Source: DATHVI01 sp035461385
GTDB lineage: Bacteria; Actinomycetota; Thermoleophilia; Solirubrobacterales; 70-9
Direction: 5' to 3'
NCBI GenBank assembly: GCA_035461385.1
Contig: DATHVI010000075.1
Span: 1-46,181 of the forward strand
Length of the DNA: 46,181 nucleotides
Below the pieces are notes generated by a model. The model searched no databases and was not told where the DNA came from. It saw only the letters and a list, made by a program, of their open reading frames with translations. The position numbers were made by a program, and so were the translations under genes. Below are positions 21,851-29,471 of this stretch, piece after piece (within the stretch, counting starts at the first letter, position 1; each line of letters opens with the position of its first letter).

Positions 21851-22929
21851 CCCCGGAGCAATGGCCAGGGGCCACCCCGCCTCGCGATCCCACCTCGCTC
21901 GGGGCGGAGCCGACCGAGTTCGAGCTGATCGCGGCGCTGCGCGAGCGCGCCGCGCGGGCCGGGGCGCCGCCGCCGTCAGGGCTCGCCGTCGGGAGCGGCG
22001 ACGACGCGGCAGTCGGCGCCCGGCCCGGGGCGCCGGTGGTCTCCGTCGACGCCGTCGTCGACGGCGTCCACTTCGACCGGGCGTCGTTCGGGGCGCGCGA
22101 GATCGGCCACAAGGCGCTGGCGGTCGCGCTCTCGGACCTGGCTGCGATGGGTGCGGCCCCGGGCGAGGCCTACATCCAGCTGCTGCTGCCGACCGACTTC
22201 GATCCCGCCTCCTGCCTCGAGCTCGCCGACGGGATCGGCGCCCTCGCGGGCCGCTACGAGGTCGCGATCGCGGGCGGCGACGTGGCGCGGGCGCCGGTGC
22301 TGGCACTCGCGGTCACCGTGGTCGGCTACGTCGATCGCCCCGCCGATGCGGTGCTGCGCTCAGGTGCCGCGCCCGGGGACGTCCTCGTGGTCACCGGGGA
22401 GCTCGGGGGGGCGGCGGCGGGGCTGCGGCTGCTCGAGGGGGCGACTGCGACAGCCGCGATCGCTCCGGCCATCGCCGAGGGCCTGCGGCGGCGCCAGCTC
22501 GCGCCCGAGCCGCGGCTCGCCGAGGGCCGGGCGCTGGCCGCCGCGGGGGCGTCGGCGATGATCGATGTCAGCGACGGCCTCGGCTCCGACGCCGTGCACC
22601 TCGCGGCCGCGAGCGGCGTCCGACTCGAGATCGACCTCGAACGCCTGCCGATCCAGGCCGGCGTCGATGACGTCGCGTCGGCGAGCGACGGCGAGGCGCT
22701 GGACCTGGCCGCGGGCGGCGGCGAGGACTACGAGCTGCTCGCGGCGCTCCCCGCCGCACGGCTCGCCGAGGCGCGCAGGCGGGTGACCGCCGAGGGCGGG
22801 ATGCTGACCGAGATCGGGGCGGTCGCCGCGGGCTCGGGTGTCCGGCTCACCGATCGGAAGGGCCAGGCCCGTTCCCCGGCCGGCTACGACCAGCTCGCCG
22901 CGCCGCGAGCGCCAGGTGGCCGCGCCTGA
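21847..22929 (+). CDS. thiL: Thiamine-monophosphate kinase
   Basis: Phosphorylates thiamine monophosphate to thiamine diphosphate with ATP. ThiL features in order: 'EFELIAALRERA' (canonical N-terminus), 'SGDDAAV', 'VDAVVDGVHFDR', 'IGHKALAVALSDLAAMGAAP', 'IAGGDVARAP', 'MIDVSDGLGSDAVHLA' and 'GGGEDYELL'. The N-terminal block lies upstream of the first GTG (22036) and no ATG/GTG/TTG is in frame with it; an ATG at 21861 is in a different frame. The best start is a CTG at 21847 that overlaps the PBP stop as CTGA, with GGAGG a few bases upstream, copying the usual ATGA coupling; this gives 360 residues, slightly long for the family. A sequencing error near 21860 is the alternative. Function is secure, start is not. 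Confidence 0.9.
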   Translation: MTPEQWPGATPPRDPTSLGAEPTEFELIAALRERAARAGAPPPSGLAVGSGDDAAVGARPGAPVVSVDAVVDGVHFDRASFGAREIGHKALAVALSDLAAMGAAPGEAYIQLLLPTDFDPASCLELADGIGALAGRYEVAIAGGDVARAPVLALAVTVVGYVDRPADAVLRSGAAPGDVLVVTGELGGAAAGLRLLEGATATAAIAPAIAEGLRRRQLAPEPRLAEGRALAAAGASAMIDVSDGLGSDAVHLAAASGVRLEIDLERLPIQAGVDDVASASDGEALDLAAGGGEDYELLAALPAARLAEARRRVTAEGGMLTEIGAVAAGSGVRLTDRKGQARSPAGYDQLAAPRAPGGRA

Positions 22930-23071
22930 CGAGCCGCAGCTTGGTGACGATCGCCTCCGCCACCCGCTTCGGGTCGACTTCGTACTGATCGGTAGCGATC
23001 TGGTTCTTGAGCTGGGACAACTCTTGCCGGTCCACTCGTTCGGGACGGCTCGCTTGCGAGCCCTTGGTCAT
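22847..23071 (-). CDS. FlgM-like small protein (possible anti-sigma-28 family)
   Basis: A 74-residue ORF (78 from an ATG at 23083). Its middle, 'LKNQIATDQYEVDPKRVAEA' followed by I-V-T-K-L, fits the C-terminal pattern of FlgM anti-sigma factors (Y-x-V-D-x-x-x-V-A-x-x-I). The last 27 or so residues are Arg/Gly-rich and overlap the 3' end of thiL on the opposite strand by 83 bases. No flagellar gene is in the window, and ribosome-binding sites at both starts are poor. It may be a real FlgM-family regulator, possibly for a non-flagellar sigma factor, or a degenerate remnant. Confidence 0.5.
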   Translation of the reverse strand: MTKGSQASRPERVDRQELSQLKNQIATDQYEVDPKRVAEAIVTKLRLVRRGHLALAARRAGRSRPGNGPGPSDR

Positions 23072-23194
23072 GGCGGGATGCATCCAGTCGATTGCTCGGG
23101 AGTGCCGTACCTGCTAGATCGTCCGCCGGCGGCGGAAGGCGTATCGGACCTTCGTCCAGTTGCGCCCGAACGAGAGCCAACCCCGTGGTGCCGT

Positions 23195-23212
23195 CTAGGG
23201 GGCTGCCCCTAG
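23195..23212. terminator. Small palindromic hairpin in thiL / membrane-protein intergenic region
   Basis: CTAGGGG-GCTG-CCCCTAG, a 7-bp stem with a 4-base loop, between the FlgM-like ORF and the 3' end of the membrane protein at 23256, so it could end minus-strand transcription of the latter. There is no T tract. Confidence 0.4.
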
Positions 23213-23255
23213 CCCTGCGCGTCCGAGGCTCCGACCGATCGTTCGCGTCGCCGGG

Positions 23256-24932
23256 TCAGCCAGGGCCGGCCCCTGCCGGGTCGCGTCGCGCGGCGGCGAT
23301 CGAGGCCGCCAGACCACCGGTCACCAGCGCGAGCGCGAGCGCCGCCGGGAAGCCGATCTGGCCGTCGGCGAGCATCAGCACGAACGTCCACGGTGTCCCG
23401 CTCCCGAGCTCGAGCGCCGACGCCACGGCGGCGAGCGCGAGCGCGGGCGGCGCCAGCGCCGCGAGGGCAGCGAGCGCCACCGCAGCCGTTCGGGCTCCGG
23501 TGGCGGCGAGCAACCAGACGTGGACGGCCGGCGCGAGGAGCAGCCCGAGATACGGGTTCGCGAACCATGCCAGCAGGCCGGCGAGGCCGGAGACGATTCC
23601 GGCTGCGGCCACCAGCGTCGCGCCCGTCACGCCGCCCGGCGGCAGCCGCCGGGTGATCAGCAGGCCGGCGGCGATGGCCACGGCGGCGAGCAGGGCGATC
23701 GACGCCACGCCGGCCGCGCCCGCCCCGTAGGTGCCGGGGTCGAACGGAAACGCGGGCCGCGGAATCAAGCCGACGAGGGCGAGCGCGTAGAGGACGAGCA
23801 GCGCCGCGAGGGCCGGCGCCGCCTTGCCCGCCGCCCACGCGAGCGCATGGCCGAGGCCTTCGTGACGGCGAGCGGCACGCGAGCCCGCATCCGCGGCCGC
23901 GATCCAGGCGGGGAGCAGAAGCGTGAGCGCGAGCAGCGCGAGCGTCCATCCCGGGATCAGGTTGTCGCCGACCTCGAGGTAGGCGCCGGCGCCGTGGTCG
24001 AGGGGCGCGTCCGCGACCTCGATCGCCTGGACGAGCGCCGTCGTCGCGCTGCCGAAGTCGCCCAGCGTCCGGCGCGAGACGTCATCGGGCCCGTCGTCGG
24101 CGGGCGGGATCGTTCGCTCGCCGGACGCAGACAGCGCGATCGCATTCAGGTCGGCGTCGATCAGCGGGGCCTCGAGGCCGGCGCCGGAGGGAAAGGCGAG
24201 CCTTGCGAGTTCGCCGAGCGCGCCCGGGCCGGAATCGTCGAGCCCGGCGTGATCGGCGACGGACTGCTGCGCGGTCGCGTCGAGCTGGGCCGCGGTGCGG
24301 TTGGCTCCGGTCGACGCCCCGATCACGAACGGCGGCACCGGATCGGAGACCCCGGGCTGGGAGAGGACGATGATCGCGTCGACCGCGTCAGGGTCTGGGA
24401 GCGCTTCGACCACGGCGCGGGCCCCGGCGGCGCCGTCGACGTAGGCCGAGGTCGACGCGAGGACGTAGGTCTTCGCGTGACCCGAGACCCCGAGCGCGGT
24501 CGCGAGCTCGACCAGCGCGCCCGTCGCGGCGGCGGTCGACGCGGCGCCCGGCCCCTGCGGCGAGTCGCGCCCGGCGATGATCGCGACGGTGCGCGCCGAG
24601 TCGCCGGGCAGCGTGATCAGGACGTTGCGGACGGTGACGTCGTCGCCGTCGTAGGAGGCGCTGACGAGCTGCTCGGAGACGGTTCCGGCCCGGATCGACC
24701 CGAACCCCTCGGCGACGATGTCCGCCGCCGCGGCGTCGCTCTGCGATCCGGGCGGGCGCACCGGCGCGGCGGAGACGATCGCCCGCCCCGTGGCCGCGGC
24801 CCGAGCGGGGTCGAACGACGGGGGAACCGCGGGCTCGAGCGGCGCGGGAACCCCCTGCAGCGAGAACATCAGCGCGACGAACGCGAGCAGCGCCGGCGCG
24901 AAGGCGATGCGATAGAGACCGAGCTCGACCAT
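23256..24932 (-). CDS. Membrane protein with degenerate M28-type peptidase domain
   Basis: A 558-residue protein. N-terminal membrane anchor (about 5-25), an extracytoplasmic domain of about 300 residues, then about seven membrane helices from about 340 to the end. The outer domain follows the M28 aminopeptidase layout: 'DIVAEGFGSI', 'VRNVLITLPGDSARTVAIIA', then 'GRDSPQGPGAAST' where active enzymes have G-A-H-Y-D-S...G-A-x-D-N. The metal-binding His is replaced (Arg at about 122), the second Asp is lost, and the later Glu pair is not seen ('VLASTSAYVDGAAG'), so it is probably catalytically inactive. The start is the ATG at 24932, with GGAGG upstream. It is divergent from the response regulator, sharing an 82-base control region. 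Confidence 0.82.
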   Translation of the reverse strand: MVELGLYRIAFAPALLAFVALMFSLQGVPAPLEPAVPPSFDPARAAATGRAIVSAAPVRPPGSQSDAAAADIVAEGFGSIRAGTVSEQLVSASYDGDDVTVRNVLITLPGDSARTVAIIAGRDSPQGPGAASTAAATGALVELATALGVSGHAKTYVLASTSAYVDGAAGARAVVEALPDPDAVDAIIVLSQPGVSDPVPPFVIGASTGANRTAAQLDATAQQSVADHAGLDDSGPGALGELARLAFPSGAGLEAPLIDADLNAIALSASGERTIPPADDGPDDVSRRTLGDFGSATTALVQAIEVADAPLDHGAGAYLEVGDNLIPGWTLALLALTLLLPAWIAAADAGSRAARRHEGLGHALAWAAGKAAPALAALLVLYALALVGLIPRPAFPFDPGTYGAGAAGVASIALLAAVAIAAGLLITRRLPPGGVTGATLVAAAGIVSGLAGLLAWFANPYLGLLLAPAVHVWLLAATGARTAAVALAALAALAPPALALAAVASALELGSGTPWTFVLMLADGQIGFPAALALALVTGGLAASIAAARRDPAGAGPG

Positions 24933-24998
24933 CTGCCGCCTCCATACTGCCCGCTCGGCCGTCCCTGCCTCGGTCGGGTCGAACGGGGCCGGCGGGCT

Positions 24999-25004
24999 TA
25001 GACT
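24999..25004 (+). promoter_or_regulatory. -10 box of the response-regulator operon (near-leaderless)
   Basis: TAGACT ending 10 bases before the ATG at 25015. Transcription would begin about 3-5 bases before the start codon, leaving no room for a Shine-Dalgarno site, and none is present. It is identical to the tRNA-Arg -10. Confidence 0.55.
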
Positions 25005-25014
25005 GAACGATCCG

Positions 25015-25722
25015 ATGGCCGAGGACGCAGCGGCGCGCATCCTGCTCGTCGACGACGAGGACGCGGTCCAGACGCTGCTCACCTATCCGCTGCGCAAGGA
25101 CGGCTACGAGGTCGTCTCGGCGCGGGACGGTCGGGAGGCGCTCGATCGGTTCGCGGACGAGCGCTTCGACCTCGTCGTGCTCGACCTGATGCTGCCGAAG
25201 GTCGACGGGATCGAGGTCTGCCGGCGCCTGCGCAGCCGCAGCCAGGTGCCGATCATCATGCTCACCGCCAAAGGCGACGAGATCGACAAGGTCGTCGGCC
25301 TCGAGATGGGCGCCGACGACTACATCACGAAGCCGTTCTCGGTCCGCGAGTTCCGCAGCCGGGTGCGGGCGGCCCTCCGACGGACCGCGATGCTGCGCGA
25401 GGCTGAGGGCTCGACCGAGACGATCACCGCCGGCGAGCTCGAGATCGACCTCGACCGGCGCGCGGTCACCGTCCGGGCCACACCGGCGAAGCTGACCTAC
25501 GTCGAGTTCGAGATCCTCGCCACGCTCGCGCGCTCGCCGGGACGCGTGCTCACCCGCGAGGTCCTGCTCGAGCAGGTCTGGGGCGACTCGGACTACCGCG
25601 ATCCGCGAACGATCGACGTCCACATCCGGCACCTGCGCGAGAAGATCGAGCGCGATCCCGGCAGCCCTGAGTACCTGTTCACCGTCCGCGGGGTCGGCTA
25701 CCGGTTCCGGGAACGCGACTAG
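25015..25722 (+). CDS. Response regulator, OmpR/PhoB family
   Basis: DNA-binding transcription factor of 235 residues. The receiver domain (about 8-120) has the acidic pair D13-D14, phospho-acceptor D57 ('LVVLDLMLPK'), T84 and K106 ('YITKPFS'). The OmpR-type winged helix (about 137-233) ends with 'YRDPRTIDVHIRHLREKIER' and 'TVRGVGYRF', the recognition helix and wing. It is paired with the histidine kinase 72 bases downstream and the HtrA protease after that, resembling actinobacterial envelope-stress two-component modules (MprAB/PepD-like; inferred from gene order). Probably near-leaderless with a TAGACT -10. It may also control the divergent membrane-protein gene. Confidence 0.96.
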   Translation: MAEDAAARILLVDDEDAVQTLLTYPLRKDGYEVVSARDGREALDRFADERFDLVVLDLMLPKVDGIEVCRRLRSRSQVPIIMLTAKGDEIDKVVGLEMGADDYITKPFSVREFRSRVRAALRRTAMLREAEGSTETITAGELEIDLDRRAVTVRATPAKLTYVEFEILATLARSPGRVLTREVLLEQVWGDSDYRDPRTIDVHIRHLREKIERDPGSPEYLFTVRGVGYRFRERD

Positions 25723-25794
25723 CGGCGCGGTGCCTCGTCGGTCCCCCCACGGACGCCTGGCGATCCCGGGGCGCGCGGAAGCCGGCGAAGCGCC

Positions 25795-27219
25795 GTGAGC
25801 AGCGTCCGCAACAGGCTGGCGCTGCTGTTCTTCGCGATCACCGCCGCCGCGGTCGGCTTCATCTACCTCTACGTCGTCCCCCAGCTTCGCTCGAGCCTCA
25901 CCGCGTCGACGCTCGAGCGGCTCGACGGCGTCGCCGCCGCCCAGACCGGCCGGCTCGAGGCGGCGATGAACTCCGGGTCGCCGGAGCCGCAGCTGCGGCG
26001 GCTGATCCGGGACATCGCGGCCAGGACCCAGTCCCGGGTGACGGTCCTGGGAGTGCGCTCGGGCCCGTCCGGGCCCGAGCCGGCGTTCGTCGTTGCCGAC
26101 TCCGGCAGCGAGCGGACCGCGATCGCCCCCGACTACCCCGCCGCCGCGGCCGCCCTCGCCGCCCCCGGCACGCGCGCGAGCGCGATCGAGCGGGTCGGCG
26201 GCGATCGGCTCGGCGAGACCGCGGTCGCGCTTCCGGCCGGCGGGGACCCGCGCTGGGTGGCGGTTCTCTCCGCTCCGCTCGAGGAGGTCGACGACAACGT
26301 CGCGTTGATCCGTCGCCAGATCCTGATCGCGGGCATGATCGCGCTGGTGGCGGCGGTCTCGGCGGGATGGCTGGTGGCGCGCTGGCACGCCCGGCGGCTC
26401 CGGCGGCTCGAGCAGGCGGCGGAGAAGATCGCCGACGGCGACTTCTCGACCCCGATCCCGATCGACTCGAGCGATGAGGTCGGAGAGCTGGCGAGCACCT
26501 TCAACGAGATGCAGAAGCGCCTCGCCCGGCTCGACAGCGCCCGCAAGGAGTTCATCGCCAACGCCTCGCACGAGCTGCGGACGCCGATCTTCTCGCTCGG
26601 CGGGTTCGTCGAGCTGCTCTCCGACGAGGATCCCGACCCCGAGGCGCGAGCGGAGTTCGTGCGGACGATGCGCGAGCAGATCGCCCGGCTGACGAAGCTC
26701 ACCGCCGACCTCCTCGACCTCTCGAAGCTCGATGCCGACGCGCTCGAGGTCAGCGCCGACCGGGTCGAGCTCGGGATGCTCGCCGAACGCATCGCGGCCG
26801 AGTTCGCTCCGGTGGTCGAGCGTCGCCACGCGCGGCTCGAGCTCGACCCGTCCGGCCCGGTCGAGGCGCTCGCCGACCGCGATCGGGTCGCGCAGATCAT
26901 TCGTATCCTGATCGACAACGCGCTCACCCACACCCCGGAGGGAACAGCGATCTCGATCACGCCAAGACTCGACGACGGCGCGGCGACAATCATCGTCCGC
27001 GACGACGGTCCCGGAATCGACCGTCGCTCCCGCGACCGGGTGTTCGAGCGGTTCTACACCGGCGACGAGGTCGCCGGCTCGGGACTCGGCCTCGCGATCG
27101 CTCGCGAGCTCGCGGTGCGGATGGGCGGCGGGATCAGCCTCGAGTCGAGGCGGGGGCGAACCGAGTTCGAGCTCCGCCTGCCGGCGGCGGGAGTCGCACC
27201 CGCGCGACCGGGTACGTGA
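25795..27219 (+). CDS. Two-component sensor histidine kinase
   Basis: Membrane kinase of 474 residues. Two membrane helices (about 8-30 and 176-196) flank an extracytoplasmic sensor of about 145 residues with no recognised domain. HAMP is about 197-249, HisKA with phospho-accepting H259 ('NASHELRTPIFSLGGF'), and the HATPase domain shows the N box 'DNALTHTPEG', G1 'DDGPGI', F box 'VFERFYTG' and G2 'GSGLGLAIARELA'. The GTG start is the first in frame and gives the expected short cytoplasmic N-terminus. The next gene overlaps its stop by four bases (GTGA), so the kinase and the HtrA protease are translated together. Confidence 0.95.
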   Translation: MSSVRNRLALLFFAITAAAVGFIYLYVVPQLRSSLTASTLERLDGVAAAQTGRLEAAMNSGSPEPQLRRLIRDIAARTQSRVTVLGVRSGPSGPEPAFVVADSGSERTAIAPDYPAAAAALAAPGTRASAIERVGGDRLGETAVALPAGGDPRWVAVLSAPLEEVDDNVALIRRQILIAGMIALVAAVSAGWLVARWHARRLRRLEQAAEKIADGDFSTPIPIDSSDEVGELASTFNEMQKRLARLDSARKEFIANASHELRTPIFSLGGFVELLSDEDPDPEARAEFVRTMREQIARLTKLTADLLDLSKLDADALEVSADRVELGMLAERIAAEFAPVVERRHARLELDPSGPVEALADRDRVAQIIRILIDNALTHTPEGTAISITPRLDDGAATIIVRDDGPGIDRRSRDRVFERFYTGDEVAGSGLGLAIARELAVRMGGGISLESRRGRTEFELRLPAAGVAPARPGT

Positions 27220-28430
27220 TCGAGATGCGGCGCTCACGGAGATCCGCAGGCGTGCGGGGCCGCCGCGCGATCGCCGTTGCGCTCGCCGCTGGGGCCGCCG
27301 CGATCGGGGTCGGCTGCGGCGAGGACGAGACCGCCTCCTCCGAGCCCGAGGCGCCCGCCGAGACCCGCGTCGTCGTCGAGTCGCAGGGCGGGGCCTTCGA
27401 TCCCCAGGCGGTCTATGAGGCGGTCGCTCCCGGCGTCGTCACCGTGCGCTCGGCGTTCAGCGGCGACGAGGACGCGACCAGCCTCCTCGACCCCGACGCG
27501 CTCCAGCAGGGGCAGGGGTCGGGCTTCGTCGTCAGCGGCCGGGGCGAGATCGTCACCAACGCGCACGTGGTCACGAACGGCGAGGCCGGAGGGGGCGGCG
27601 AGCTCGAGCCGGCCGACGAGATCTACGTCCAGTTCGCCGACCGCAACCAGGTCGCGGCCGAGGTCGTCGGCGTCGACCCGTTCGCCGACGTCGCGCTGCT
27701 CAGGGTCGAAACCGACGGGCTCGACCTGCAACCGCTCGACCTCGGCGCCGCCGAGGTCGCCGACGTCGGCGACCCGGTGGCGGCGATCGGGAGCCCGTTC
27801 GGCCAGGAGCAGTCATTGTCGATCGGGGTCGTCTCGGCCACCGACCGCTCGATCCAGTCCCTGACCAGATTCACGATCGACGGCGCGATCCAGACCGATG
27901 CCTCGATCAATCCCGGCAACTCGGGCGGGCCGCTGCTCGACGCCGAAGGCCGGGTGATCGGGATCAACCAGCAGATCCGGACCGGCAGCGGAACCAACGA
28001 GGGAGTCGGGTTCGCGGTTCCGATCGAGCTCGCCGAGCGGTCGATCGAGCAGCTGCGCTCCGACGGCGAGCCCTCGTACGCGTTCATGGGCGTGACCAGC
28101 CAGCCGCTCTACCCCCAGCTCGCCGACCGTCTCAACCTCGACGTCGACGTCGGTGCGCTGATCGTCGAGGTCACGGAGGGCAGCCCCGCCGAGGAGGCCG
28201 GCCTGCGGCCGGGCGACGACGAGCTGCGGTTCCAGGGGATCGAGATCCCGGTCGGCGGCGATGTGATCGTCGCGATCGACGGCGAAAAGATCGTCGACGA
28301 GAGCGATCTCCCTCGACGGGTCGCGCTGCTCGAGCCGGGCCAGGAGGTGACGCTCGAGATCATCCGCGACGGCGAGCACGAAGAGGTCGAGCTGACGCTC
28401 GGCGAGCGGCCGAGCTCGCTCGGCCCGTGA
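27216..28430 (+). CDS. HtrA/DegP-type serine protease with PDZ domain (probable lipoprotein)
   Basis: Extracytoplasmic quality-control protease of 404 residues. The N-terminus is basic then hydrophobic and ends in G-V-G-C (Cys at about 34), fitting a lipoprotein signal. The trypsin-like domain has the full triad: H117 ('TNAHVVT'), D158 ('FADVALLRV') and S236 ('INPGNSGGPLLD'). A PDZ domain occupies about 285-395 ('GALIVEVTEGSPAEEAGLRP'). The start overlaps the kinase stop as GTGA; an ATG at 27225 is an equally good start, three codons later. Placement after a response regulator and kinase matches the MprAB-PepD and CssRS-HtrA type, in which the protease belongs to the stress response it helps to tune (known for those systems, inferred here). 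Confidence 0.94.
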   Translation: MIEMRRSRRSAGVRGRRAIAVALAAGAAAIGVGCGEDETASSEPEAPAETRVVVESQGGAFDPQAVYEAVAPGVVTVRSAFSGDEDATSLLDPDALQQGQGSGFVVSGRGEIVTNAHVVTNGEAGGGGELEPADEIYVQFADRNQVAAEVVGVDPFADVALLRVETDGLDLQPLDLGAAEVADVGDPVAAIGSPFGQEQSLSIGVVSATDRSIQSLTRFTIDGAIQTDASINPGNSGGPLLDAEGRVIGINQQIRTGSGTNEGVGFAVPIELAERSIEQLRSDGEPSYAFMGVTSQPLYPQLADRLNLDVDVGALIVEVTEGSPAEEAGLRPGDDELRFQGIEIPVGGDVIVAIDGEKIVDESDLPRRVALLEPGQEVTLEIIRDGEHEEVELTLGERPSSLGP

Positions 28431-28452
28431 GCACCGAGCCTGATCCGGAGCA

Positions 28453-29367
28453 GTGAACGCGAGCCTCGCCCGCGAGCTCGCGCTGGCGCTGCGCGAGCAG
28501 GTCCTCCCCGACCTCGGCGGCAACGACGGCCGCGTCCATGCCGGCGAGGCTCCGGGCGGTGACGTCACGTTCGCGATCGACGAGCGCGCCGAGCGGTTCC
28601 TCGAGCGCTACCTCGCCGAGCACGCCCCGGACGTCGCCTTCTACTCGGAGGACCGCGGCCTCGTCGCTCCCGGCGGCGACCCGCGCTCGGTGCTCGTCGT
28701 CGATCCGATCGACGGCACGCGGCCGGCGATCGCGGGGTTCGAGTCGGCCTGCGTCTCGGTCGCGGCCGCGCCGCTCGACGCCGAGCCGACGATGGGCGAC
28801 GTCGAGGCGGGGTGCATCGTCGAGATCAAGTCAGGGCGGACCTTCTTCGCCGAGCGCGGAAGGGGGCTCGATCCGGCTCCGGCGCTGTCGGCGAACCGCG
28901 ATCTCGGTCGGATGTTCTGGGCCTACGGGCTCCGCGGCCGCCCGATGCGGGTCATGGCGGCGGTGCTCGCCGAGCTGATCGACGCCTCGTCGGTCGGCGG
29001 CGGGACCTTCGACCTCGGCTCGGCGACCTATGACCTGACCAGGATCGCAACCGGGCAGCTCGACGCCTACATTGAGCCGGGCCCGCGGATCGTCGCCGAT
29101 GTCCCGGGGACGAGGGAGGAGTTCGAGCGGGTCGGAGGCGGCGCGGTGCTCAACAACTCTCCCTACGACCTCGCCGCCGCCGCGTTGTGCCTGAACGAGG
29201 CGGGGGCGGTGATCACCGACGCCTACGGGCGCTCGCTCGACGACCGCCCACTGCTCGGCTCGGGCGCCGAGTTCCAGATGTCATGCGTCGCCGCGTCGAC
29301 CCCGGAGCTCCACGCGGCGATCCTCGCCGCGATCGAAGCGGGCATCGAGCGGCTGCTGGAGCGATAG
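28453..29367 (+). CDS. Inositol monophosphatase family protein
   Basis: Predicted Mg2+-dependent, Li+-sensitive sugar/inositol phosphatase of 304 residues. Metal-binding signatures: 'YSEDRG' (E66/D67) and 'DPIDGTR' (84-90), with a third motif near 'GGGTFDLGSATYDLTRIATG' where the usual W-D-x-A-A is altered to Y-D-L-T. An N-terminal region 'GDVTFAIDERAERFL' is the standard K/S-D-x-x-T-x-x-D region in modified form. These changes mean the substrate could differ from inositol phosphate (for example a fructose bisphosphatase or 3'-phosphoadenosine phosphatase relative). GTG start, 22 bases after the protease gene, so probably in the same operon. Confidence 0.88.
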   Translation: MNASLARELALALREQVLPDLGGNDGRVHAGEAPGGDVTFAIDERAERFLERYLAEHAPDVAFYSEDRGLVAPGGDPRSVLVVDPIDGTRPAIAGFESACVSVAAAPLDAEPTMGDVEAGCIVEIKSGRTFFAERGRGLDPAPALSANRDLGRMFWAYGLRGRPMRVMAAVLAELIDASSVGGGTFDLGSATYDLTRIATGQLDAYIEPGPRIVADVPGTREEFERVGGGAVLNNSPYDLAAAALCLNEAGAVITDAYGRSLDDRPLLGSGAEFQMSCVAASTPELHAAILAAIEAGIERLLER

Positions 29368-29400
29368 CCGCCGCCCCCGGACGCGGGAGCAGAATCGAAG

Positions 29401-29421
29401 GTCCGCGGCGTAGCCGCGGAC
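29401..29421 (+). terminator. Hairpin after the protease/phosphatase operon
   Basis: GTCCGCGGC-GTA-GCCGCGGAC, a perfect 9-bp stem with a 3-base loop, 34 bases after the phosphatase stop and before the trehalose gene. No T tract, as common in this window. It probably separates the stress operon from the trehalose genes. Confidence 0.65.
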
Positions 29422-29471
29422 CAGGGGCATTGGCGGGAGCCGAGGAGCCGGCGGCGGGTATTCTGCCGCGC

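Noticed and set aside
19451..22306. 951-codon minus-strand frame opposite the PBP and thiL
   Set aside because: No domain, extreme Arg/Pro content, and the plus strand carries complete PBP catalytic motifs.
24388..27237. 949-codon minus-strand frame opposite the two-component genes
   Set aside because: Antisense to unmistakable response-regulator and kinase domains; contains no recognisable family.
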